This document shows, piece after piece, positions 11,501-18,239 of a DNA stretch of 22,973 bases. The DNA lies in contig NW_019091815.1 of NCBI RefSeq assembly GCF_001949145.1, positions 1 to 22,973 on the forward strand, in the 5' to 3' direction. Positions within the stretch are counted from its first letter, which is position 1, and each line of letters begins with the position of its first letter. A model generated the notes under the pieces. That model was not told the DNA's origin, did no database searches, and was given only the letters and a program-made list of their open reading frames with translations. The stretch comes from Acanthaster planci (Eukaryota; Echinodermata; Asteroidea; Valvatida; Acanthasteridae). Made by a program: the position numbers and the translations under genes.

Positions 11501-14435
11501 TGGGCAATTAGGGTTAAAGAAAAATGAATGGGGTATACCCCAAGGACGTCTGCCTGTTCTCCAACAGAGTGTTCTTGCATTTGCTGCAAATAACGAAGTA
11601 ACCTCCACGATCCTGACATGCACCGTCTATCAGCCTGCTCTGAACACTACTGATGACAGTGTAGGCGATAAATAATTGAAACAATAAAATACAAAGAGGA
11701 AAGGAATGAGAAACAATAAAAAAAACATAATGTGTATAATGAATGATTGTGTCTATGTATAAAATGTACAAATGGAAGCAGAATATCAAAGTAAAATAAA
11801 TGAATATATCTCGGAGATATTCTGCTCACTAAATACGTACAGTGTATACTGTACCTTTTAAAAATGTATGATATAATGCACATGTTGATTGTAGTTTGAA
11901 TAACAGTCCCTTCCACTCAGGTGACTGTCGTGGAAGTAAAGGTGTACAAAATGTTTACTTCTACTTTTGAACGAAAGGCTAACTTTTAGTTGCTCTTAAA
12001 AGGAGTTTATACTGAATATGGTTTGACATTGTCTTCTTATACAAGGTTCATCAATCATGTCTGAAGAGGCCCTGCTGGAGAAGACCCCACCCCACATTCC
12101 AGAGATACATCCTCTAGAGTTACACGTTTATGTAAACACTGAAGGTGTGCTGGTGAGATACACATTAAAGTCTGAAAGTGAAATATTTGAGGATGATAAT
12201 TTGAACCTCAGTTGTAGGCATGTTGTCATTTCAGGTAAATCTGGCAGTGGTAAAAGTATGTTATTGTCAAAACTATTTACAGACCATATGGAGAGAAAAT
12301 CTGGGCTATTTCATCATGTTCCTCAAAATACTGTAGTTCAAGTTGATCACACCAACTTACACAATGTGCTTGTAAAACTCACTGGTATCAAGAGAAGTAT
12401 TTGTTATCGCCTGCACCTATGCAATGTATTGATCCTTATTGACGACTGTAATGATGAAAGGGACATGAAATATGTCATGGAAGGTATTAAAAACAAAGGT
12501 CTCCTTGATTGTCATGTAGTTATGACTACTACAAATTTCACTGCAGCAAGAACTATGAGCACAGAATATAAATTGCGTCATGTGGCAATAGCTGATCTCC
12601 ATTCTGATACTCATGGATTTGCAGAAAAGTTTGTGCGTAGATTAAAAACGATTTCAAAAGAAACAACTCTCTTAGAATTCTTGAATACACATGTTTTATT
12701 CCCAAGTATAGTTCGTTGTGCAGGCTTTTTGAATTTTCTTTGTTTGTTACACTTCAACACTGATTGTGTGAGACCTCATTCCACTGTTGGAAGTCTTATC
12801 GAAACCAAACTAAACGACATGTTTAGAAAACTTGAAGGTGACGTCTTGGCTTATGATAATAGAGACATGCGCACTTCTTACCAGGGACGTTTTTTGACCA
12901 GTTGTGGCAAAGTGTGTCTATCCAGGATGATTAACGGCTCGGAAAATCCAGCAGAGGTTCCCAAAAAGGATCTTGTTGATTCATTCGAAAACGGAGATGT
13001 TGTAGCCAAGGGATTTAAAATGGGGCTTTTCAGAGAGTTCAAACGACAGGCTTTACAGGGTGAAGATTTTCGTTTGCTATCAAGCACTGATATGTGTTCG
13101 GTCAAATTCTGTCAGGAAATCATTGCAGAATTTTGTGCCGGCAAGTACTTGGCTCAATCTGCCCAAGAATGGATCGGGATAATTGATGTCAACACTGAGA
13201 TGCTGGCACATGTGTTGGTCTTTGCTGGGTCAGACAATTACAATGCTGCTTGTACAATTGTCAGTCGTTTGATTGAAATTATCAGTCAACAAAGACAAAG
13301 TCCTTGTAGTCTTAAGGATGAGATTCAGTTGGAAAAATGGATTGAGATATGCCTTGAAATAAACTGCGAGGGAAGATATGAAGGGCAGTTAAACAAAAAA
13401 TTGAATGAGCTCTTTCCAGCTGGACAGCTGCGTTTCATTGGTGTTTCCAGCCACAGGGCCAGACTGTTAGCGTACTTGTTGAAGTATCACTCAAAAAACA
13501 AGTATAGACTTAATCTGAAGTCTGTTCAGTTGTTCCGTGTAGAGAAACTGCCTTGGAAAGAGCTGGAAGACTATTTGAAGTATTCTTATCCTGACGCCTT
13601 GGGAAACCTGAGGAGTGGAAATGAAGCCTCCAACTCAGAAGAGACAGCAGTTTCAGTGCGTAAACAACTTGAGTCACGAGAGAGGTACATGCCCGAGTTC
13701 CCTTCTTACCTGTCGGACAGAAATGTCGTCCATACCATCCACTCCTTGGGATTACAAGAGATCGGGGAGTTGCAATATGATGAATGTCATTCCTCATCAG
13801 CAACTGCAGATCTGGCTCAAAATCTCCATCGATTGGAAGATCTTGAATCGATTGTTCTTCTGGGACCGGTTATTGGTTCCCAGCGGATTCGAGACCTTGC
13901 CCACGATATTAATAAGCTCAAGTGTTTGAAGAAGATGGACCTCCGTCTCAATACTGAAATGGACGACAGAGCTTTTGGAAAAATAGTGACAGAGCTTTTT
14001 GCTTGTGAAGACCTTGATGACCTGAGAATTTCTCTACGCAAAGTCACTGACAAAGGATTTTCCGAAGTGACGCGGAAGATTTTGGAAGTTGAGGCGCTGT
14101 TAAGACGGTTAAAGACACTGCATCTTCTGCATGTTGGCGCCGTTGAGCCTTTCTGCAATTTCTTCCGAGGAATTCTGCAATACATGGACAATCTTCAGTT
14201 TCTCCGTGTATCTTGCTTGGCCGAAGATAAGGCATCAAGTATACTAAAAACGCTTGATGGATGGAGACGAATTCCGAATCTTAGAGAGCTTTACGTCAAC
14301 GAAAAGGATGTATTAACGTCCAAAATGGTTGAGCAGCGTGCAGGAGGTGTAACAGGTGCTCCATCCACGTCAGGGCTTGGCCTTGAGGAAGGCGGATCAG
14401 GAGATGCAGTGTTACAAATGGAATCAACGGTGTAA
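2455..14435 (+). CDS. Ig3-CCP-TM-NACHT-LRR membrane receptor (seven-exon gene model)
   Basis: Join 2455-2572, 3525-3860, 4449-4808, 6449-6769, 7296-7469, 8386-8556 and 12046-14435. The total is 3870 nt, or 1289 residues plus a TAA stop. Every junction has GT..AG borders and is phase 1. Order: signal peptide (1 to about 30), Ig 1 (40-151), Ig 2 (152-271), Ig 3 (272-378), CCP (379-436), transmembrane helix (about 449-470), basic stop-transfer, NACHT NTPase (P-loop 557-564), leucine-rich region (about 1053-1247), and a Gly/Ser-rich tail ending ESTV. Predicted role (inference): a plasma-membrane receptor that couples extracellular recognition to a STAND ATPase. Ig, CCP and NACHT are established immune modules, but I do not know a named family with this order. 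The alternative is two adjacent genes, a short Ig/CCP receptor and a soluble NLR starting at Met 12057; the phase match at 12046 favours one gene but does not prove it. An additional 69-nt exon at 8928-8996 would give 1312 residues. Confidence 0.7.
2573..3524 (+). other. Intron 1
   Basis: Borders are GTAAGAAT and TTATTTCAG, phase 1. It contains a run of nine C at about 2774-2782, a cluster of short GTAC palindromes at about 3015-3065, and a decayed tRNA-like stretch near 2826-2890. No additional exon with a recognisable domain was found. Confidence 0.6.
2826..2890 (+). repeat. Possible decayed tRNA-derived SINE head
   Basis: The bases TGGCTCAATGATTCAG resemble a tRNA A-box region. GCCTCCCACTTGGTTGAC resembles the anticodon-arm part of tRNA-derived SINEs. 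The B-box position is not intact, and no cloverleaf can be drawn with confidence, so this is at best an old SINE remnant and not a functional tRNA gene. Confidence 0.2.
3525..3860 (+). CDS. Exon 2: first Ig domain (V-like)
   Basis: It encodes residues 40-151 (112 codons, phase 1 at both ends). The Ig core is clear: Cys66 on strand B (LPCQSY), Trp80 on strand C (IVWYRG), and Cys132 on strand F in RDEGSFLCEV, the D-x-G-x-(Y/F)-x-C signature. Spacing of 65 residues between the cysteines suits a V-set domain. Potential N-glycosylation sites are NIT (41), NKS (51) and NDT (100). The acceptor is TTATTTCAG and the donor is ATAG|GTAAGCAT. It is the most membrane-distal module and so the first candidate for ligand contact. 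Confidence 0.8.
3861..4448 (+). other. Intron 2
   Basis: Borders are GTAAGCAT and CATATTTAG, phase 1. It contains a TACATGTA palindrome cluster around 4085-4110. No exon-like segment with a recognisable domain is visible. Confidence 0.6.
4449..4808 (+). CDS. Exon 3: second Ig domain (V-like)
   Basis: It encodes residues 152-271 (120 codons, symmetrical phase 1). Cys178 (KVSCRAP), Trp193 (VVYWSVG) and Cys251 (VTLWCHVF) form the Ig core. SLTVNSL precedes strand F, but the usual D-x-G before the second cysteine is replaced by ENRVTLWC, so the domain is a diverged V/C2-like one. SNGT at 256-259 gives a glycosylation site (Asn257). The acceptor AG is at 4447-4448, and the donor is GAAG|GTAATTGT. 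The open frame continues into the intron and into the 59-bp repeat, which a naive ORF call would wrongly include. Confidence 0.75.
4933..4991 (+). repeat. 59-bp dispersed repeat, copy A
   Basis: This segment (starting CTATTTAAATTTCAGCAG, ending CAAACATGAGGAAT) recurs 904 bp downstream at 5837-5895 with only two visible substitutions. The flanks do not match, so the unit is short and sharply bounded. It carries TTTAAATTTCAG, which resembles a splice acceptor. Family unknown; it could be a conserved core of a larger decayed transposon. Confidence 0.7.
5837..5895 (+). repeat. 59-bp dispersed repeat, copy B
   Basis: Second copy of the unit at 4933-4991, same orientation, with A for C and A for G as the two differences. 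It is followed within 7 bp by the hairpin-forming palindrome GCCACCGCATGGTGGC (5902-5917), which is absent next to copy A. Confidence 0.7.
6449..6769 (+). CDS. Exon 4: third Ig domain (V-like)
   Basis: It encodes residues 272-378 (107 codons, phase 1 at both ends). Cys299 (VLPCTSW), Trp313 (NVQWFHE) and Cys361 in SSHAGQYNCTL form a classical Ig core with the x-A-G-x-Y-x-C strand-F motif. There is an extra Cys309. Several N-glycosylation sequons are present (Asn274, Asn281, Asn326, Asn352, Asn360). The acceptor is GTGCACTCAG, and the donor is TTTG|GTATGTCT. It lies between Ig 2 and the membrane-proximal sushi module. Confidence 0.8.
6770..7295 (+). other. Intron 4
   Basis: Borders are GTATGTCT and CTGTTTCCAG, phase 1. 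A strong acceptor-like GTTTTTCTCAG occurs near 6984, but the following phase-1 frame reaches a stop after ten codons without a usable donor. It is probably a decoy. Confidence 0.6.
7296..7469 (+). CDS. Exon 5: CCP/sushi domain
   Basis: It encodes residues 379-436 (58 codons, symmetrical phase 1), exactly one complement-control-protein module. The four cysteines are at 381, 408, 422 and 435. Hallmarks are CPNPGIPEGG at the start, the central FMPGAEVSFDCHDGY, GEW at 426-428 and the terminal PKC. CCP modules typically bind proteins or act as spacers in complement regulators and adhesion receptors. Here one copy sits between Ig 3 and the membrane. The acceptor is CTGTTTCCAG, and the donor is ATCC|GTGAGTAA. 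Confidence 0.88.
7470..8385 (+). other. Intron 5, with a possible cryptic exon
   Basis: Borders are GTGAGTAA and GTTGAATTAG, phase 1. Inside, TGCTTTCTTCCACAG (AG at 7638-7639) is a strong acceptor followed by a phase-1 open frame to a TGA at 7729-7731. The frame contains an Ig-like scrap (IQLNCPV). Used as a terminal exon it would end the protein before the membrane helix; see findings. Confidence 0.5.
8386..8556 (+). CDS. Exon 6: transmembrane segment and stop-transfer
   Basis: It encodes residues 437-493 (57 codons, symmetrical phase 1). A short acidic/serine linker (MNEGDDGSS) leads into a hydrophobic helix at about 449-470 (WLGILGGCLVFIILFLGALW). The strongly basic SRRKGCFKRS at 472-481 follows, as expected on the cytoplasmic side. 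Cys477 near the membrane could be acylated (inference). The topology is type I, with Ig/CCP outside. The acceptor is GTTGAATTAG, and the donor is AATAG|GTACGTTT. Confidence 0.82.
8928..8996 (+). CDS. Candidate extra exon: short cytoplasmic linker
   Basis: A pyrimidine-rich tract (CCCTTTTTCTCCATTAAG) precedes 69 open bases that end at CTACAG|GTCCAT. Both borders would be phase 1, and the length is a multiple of 3, so it could be inserted or skipped without changing frame. It would add 23 residues (containing GKSVQNETRTAIQHGYP) between the transmembrane exon and the NACHT exon. The donor is weak (GTCCAT), and read-through meets a stop two codons later. It may be a real cassette exon or chance. 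Confidence 0.3.
11293..11475. repeat. Small inverted repeat in intron 6
   Basis: AACCTTCCCCAACCGCACAA at about 11300-11319 matches, with mismatches, the reverse complement of 11441-11475 (TTAACTTTGTGTGAATGGGG then AAGGTTGGGG). This gives arms of about 30 bp around a loop of about 115 bp. It is probably a MITE remnant. No coding content. Confidence 0.5.
11471..11500 (+). repeat. Tandem 15-bp repeat, two copies
   Basis: GGGGCAAGCAACCCT occurs twice in immediate succession (11471-11485 and 11486-11500). A degraded third unit (TGGGCAATTAGGG) follows. It overlaps the right arm of the small inverted repeat. Confidence 0.75.
12046..14435 (+). CDS. Exon 7: NACHT-type STAND NTPase with leucine-rich C-terminus
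   Basis: It encodes residues 494-1289 in one exon; the acceptor TCTTATACAAG is phase 1, matching exon 6. The Walker A motif GKSGSGKS is at 557-564. Walker B, VLILIDDCNDE at 621-631, has the hydrophobic strand and acidic cluster. A strand HVVMTTTN at 650-657 stands at the sensor-1 position, where NACHT proteins usually have T-(S/T)-R. SVKFCQEIIAEFCAGKYLA at 845-863 resembles the conserved E-F-x-A-x-Y-L-A helix after the winged-helix part in animal NLRs. Residues about 1053-1247 form irregular leucine-rich repeats (for example LKCLKKMDLRLN, LKTLHLLHV, LQFLRV and LRELYV). The tail from 1248 is Gly/Ser-rich and ends ESTV. There is no N-terminal death-fold domain. Known role of the family: ATP-dependent oligomerising switch in innate sensing. 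An independent start at Met 12057 is the alternative. Confidence 0.85.
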
Positions 14436-16389
14436 ATTTCGTGATTCCAACTCAAGGGTTCCTTTGTTCTGCATGTTGAGCATAGCTGGACTTCCATTTG
14501 CACTTCCGTAACAGAACAGAATGCCAAACAAGGCCCACATAAGTGTAACGTCCAGAAGATGCCGAGACCCCCTGTGTACGTGTGCATGTACATGTTCATG
14601 TACCTTGGGCCTTGACTCATTCCAGTCAAATACCAGCTTCAGAGAAAGCTTGGACATTCATCTTGAAACAAAATGGTGTAGACCACTTTGTTTGGAGTAG
14701 ACCTAAATGCTAAGACCAAGTTTGCGAGTAAGTCCAGGAAAATTGGATGTGTGGCTGTTTGTGTGAACGGGGGAGGGTGTCTCAGTTTTTCAATGTACTT
14801 CTTTTGGTTACACTTAGTGATGTGTCACTTTGTGATGGCTGCTGCCGATGCTGCATGTTTGTATCACGTGTACATGTGTTTCGTCCTTCATTTTGTTATT
14901 TAGTGTCACTGAGGCAGTTTGGACAAAGCAAAGGTTTTCTCATACCCTTTTCTGCTCAGCGTACACTTGTTTAGAATTATTTGGTAAATATAACTTTTGG
15001 TGAGGAAATAGTGGTAGGAACATAACCTTCGAATACAGAGAAAAAGATGATCGATGACTCGCGATGTCGTGTTGCCGGTAGCGACGTAACCTTCTATGGC
15101 TTGATTTTTTTTGCCATTGTATATTCAGTGAAATATCAACTATCGTAAATATTTAGCGGTATGGCAGTTGGAAAGTCCTTAATTACACTGCTTTGATAGT
15201 CAAGAATGAAGATATGACAGGTCTTTATGCTTCATTGAAGTAATTTTGTTGAGGTATTTTCCTTAATGTGGTGTTTGCTCTGTTTGGTCCCGCTTGAAGT
15301 GGGTCAAATGTTTGTCGGATTATGAGGTTTGTTTCCCGAAGGGAATATAAGGAAATGTGTAGCAGTTTCTCTACTCTTTTTATACATGTACGTCGTAAAC
15401 TATCATTTTTGGTGGTCATCATATGCGACAAGTTGACAACTTCGGAGCGTCAGTGTCATCTTTAAATCGTGACAAGATGGATAAAAAGTCGTCCATTGGG
15501 TTTGCCCTTCAACTCAGAACTCGAAGTACATATTCGGCAGTTTTTCTAGTAAAAACTGCCCACCACCTGTGGCACGCATGCTAGATTCACTCGGCCAATA
15601 CTTATTCATGTTATCAAACTATGTTGACAAAAGACTTCAAAAGTATCATTTTGAAAATAACAGTGTAGTACACTGATTTCAGGTTTGCAAGATTTGTTGA
15701 TGCCTAGCTACATCTGCGCTCGGCACCTGTGTACCTGCACTTACCCGAGGCTGCTTTTACGATGTGATTATCCTTCTGTTGCAGTTCCTGTTTCATGCGA
15801 AAGGTCCTCTCGTTGGTACACAAGTGCGATTTACTGCACCGAGTTATATACTGCATATGTAAATGTACTTCTGCTATCTAAGGCACTTTTCGGAGTTTCA
15901 TATGGAAACATGCTCCTGGGTAATACCGGTAGTCATGTGCCTCATGTCTGTGCCTCATCCCACTCTTGAACAGTTAGGTCTGAAAACCGTGGTTTTGTTT
16001 TGATGCTAGGCTGCAGGTTTTTTGGCTCCATGAGTTAGCCCCCGTCAGACGAGACCATCCTTCTTGTATCAGCTTCATATCAGCTCCATTTTCGGCTACG
16101 CCTGCCTCAACTTTATACCTTGTGTGATGCAAGAGTTCAGTTTTTTTCTAGTAGTAGACGTACATTGCACCTTAGGAAGACATTTTAATAGCTCAAAATG
16201 AAATGAAAGTAAAGGAGAAGTTGGACGTAAGCTTCTGTTCTATGTCTGTGCCGACGCGCACAGTCACCGTCTCTGGCTGTTATATACTTGTACAAAACAC
16301 CGAGATTCAAAATTTCAAATGAGTTCTAACCATTTTTACATTTAGATTGTGTCCAGCTTAGCTCAAAATTGAGGACTTTAGGGGAATCT
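14436..16389 (+). other. 3' UTR and downstream flank
   Basis: No recognisable gene. I could not find a canonical AATAAA or ATTAAA between the stop codon and about 17.1 kb. Variant hexamers such as AATATA (near 14988 and 15343) or AATACA (near 15036) may serve, so the transcript end is undefined. A TACATGTA cluster lies at about 14582-14603 and a perfect stem-loop at 15536-15560. Confidence 0.45.
15536..15560 (+). other. Perfect 10-bp stem-loop
   Basis: GGCAGTTTTT and AAAAACTGCC are exact reverse complements separated by a five-base loop, CTAGT. It lies 1.1 kb after the receptor stop codon, so it might be part of a long 3' UTR or a small independent structure. No function can be assigned. Confidence 0.6.
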
Positions 16390-16978
16390 CTTGTGTCCTT
16401 GTTTTGTGGATTCCATTCTGGTATTGTTATGGATCAAATGAGTATTGGTACTTGCGGCAGAGTACCAATGATATTGTGTTTTAATACCCCGCGATGTCTG
16501 GTACTATAATTTGCTGAATTTGATTCTTACAGATGACTAGTGATGTCGCTTTGTATTAGCCAATGAGTGTCCTTGTGGATTATCAGATGAGATAGTGTAC
16601 TCCATTCCAGGTCCGCATGAATGTTCGTGATACATGAACATGATTCCCCAGTGTAATTACCGGCAATGAATCTTGCAGCTCTATTGTGAACTCTGTCCAG
16701 CTTGGGCTTACCAGATTTGTCATGGGGATCCAATATGGCTAAGCAAGTTCCAGTTTGATGAGTGAGTTGTAGGCAGTACATAGATATGGTACCATTGTTA
16801 AGATTCGTGACACTTCAGTAATAGTTTTCACAAGATTTGCTAGGTTTACTATGAAGTGCTGCTTGCATATTGTGTGGAATGTTGCACGAGTGCATTTGTT
16901 CCCCAGTAATTTCAAACTCGCTCAGAACGTGCATGCTCTTCGGCTTGTCTGTATTAACTCACAAACTGCTTCATGATT
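16390..16978 (-). mobile_element. Non-LTR retrotransposon fragment, C-terminal ORF2 remnant
   Basis: Reading the minus strand from about 16978 downwards gives TDKPKSMHV, then a frame from 16781 to 16527 containing ILDPHDKSGKPKLDRV and HNRAARFIAGNYT. These resemble the region after the reverse transcriptase palm in RTE/CR1/Jockey-type elements (consensus-like WDP....KLE-VQ-RAARF). After a stop, NNTRMESTK near 16390-16430 resembles the S/T-I-R-x-W-N-S-L-P ending in degraded form. Stops and frame changes show it is a dead, 5'-truncated copy. Family assignment is from motif memory only. Confidence 0.6.
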
Positions 16979-16979
16979 G

Positions 16980-18239
16980 CTAGACCTAATGTTCCATGGT
17001 ATAATAACTCACTTACAAAATCAAAGCTGAAAAAGGCGAGAAAATGGAAAGCGTCACGTTCTGATTTAGATTTTAGGAATTTTAAGTCGAAGAACCATCA
17101 TACTTACCTGGCGAACAAGGCTCAAGGACTGTTTTAGAGTAATTTAATTAATGAAAATTCAGGTGACCCGGAGTAAATTATTAAAGGTTGCTAAATTAAT
17201 GTTTGGTGATCACCAGGAGGTTCCTCTTCCAACTCATTTGAATCCTTTCAGCTTGGATGTATCATTTGGTGAATTATTTTGGGGAAAAGTAGATAAGAAT
17301 GAAGCTTGATGGAATGTCTATAGACCCACCAGCTGGTGTAGGATATGATGCTCGTCACAGTCTTCAAGTGCCACTTTTTACAAAGTTTACTGAACTTTCA
17401 TTTAATGATCTTAGATTAATAACAGAAAGGCTATCTATTAAATCTTGCCCTCTTGATTCCATACCGACCAAACTTGCTAAGAGAGGCATGCATATTCTGA
17501 TTACTGGAAAGAAGCCTTAATCTTGCCAGTTTTGAAGAAAACAAATCTTGATTTGGTTTTTAATAATGACAAACCGGTTAGCAATTTGTCATTCATAATC
17601 TAAACTTGTTGAGACGGCTGCAGTTGATCATATTCAGGATCATATGAAAAAAAAACTCAAGCACTTGCTGTTCAAAATGATATTCTTTTAAATATTAGTA
17701 AACAACATTTAACATTATTAGTCCTTTTGATTTACCGTAAGTGCAGCGTTTGACACTGGATCAGGATATACTTTTAAGGCGTTTAAATTCTTGCCTTGCC
17801 TAAAATTACACCTCTTCAGAACAAGATTTGTGATAGGGAGTTTCAGTTGCTGGTCCTACACTATGGAATTCACAACAAACTTTACATGACTTTAAAGATA
17901 GACTGAAGACCTACCTTTTTCACAAAGCTTTTGGTCCTTTTATTTATCTCCCACTGGTAACATAAGCACTCGTACTTACTTTGCTTTTCCTATTTAGCTA
18001 ATTATTGTAATTGAATGTAATTGTGTATGTAATGTAATTTAATATAATTGAACATGCGTATTTACGTTGATCGTTATGGTTTTGGGAATTCATTTGAATA
18101 ATTTTATGTGGTTTATATGTCTAATTTTGATGTATATTTTAGGTGTAATTGCGATACTTTTAATGTTTTTAATTGTAAGGCGCATTTGATCATACTTTAT
18201 TGGGAAATGCGCGGCATAAACGTTAAATATTATTATTAC
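16980..18239 (+). mobile_element. Decayed CR1/L2-like non-LTR retrotransposon, 5'-truncated and internally deleted
   Basis: On the plus strand the pieces appear in the right order but in shifting frames. First comes VPWYNNSLTKSKLKKARKWK (from 16991), the linker after the endonuclease. FTELSFNDLRLITERL and SCPLDSIPTKLAK (within 17299-17520) and WKEALILPVLKK (17505 on) follow at the start of the reverse transcriptase. The palm motif-A relic VSAAFDT is at 17737-17757, then DQDILLRRL. The sequence then jumps to the C-terminal GVSVAGPTLWNS...RLKTYLFHKAF (17837-17965), so motif C and most of the palm are missing. The 3' end carries TGTAATTGAATG-like units (about 18003-18050), a GTAAGGCGCATTT...GGCATAAACG block and an (ATT)n tail at about 18228-18237, all typical of L2/CR1 3' ends. 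Many stops and shifts: inactive. Confidence 0.8.

Larger units (their letters stand above)
8557..12045 (+). other. Intron 6, the longest
   Basis: Borders are GTACGTTT and TCTTATACAAG, phase 1, 3489 bp. I searched it for a death-fold, TIR or other adaptor exon and saw none. It holds a candidate 69-nt exon (8928-8996), a possible 21-nt microexon (11921-11941), several TACATGTA palindromes (9793-9838, 10670-10690 and 10840-10858), a C-run/A-run junction at about 9587-9607, and inverted and tandem repeats at 11293-11500. Confidence 0.55.

Noticed and set aside
12417-14238. Several minus-strand frames opposite the NACHT exon
   Set aside because: They are shadows of the plus-strand coding sequence and have no domain of their own.
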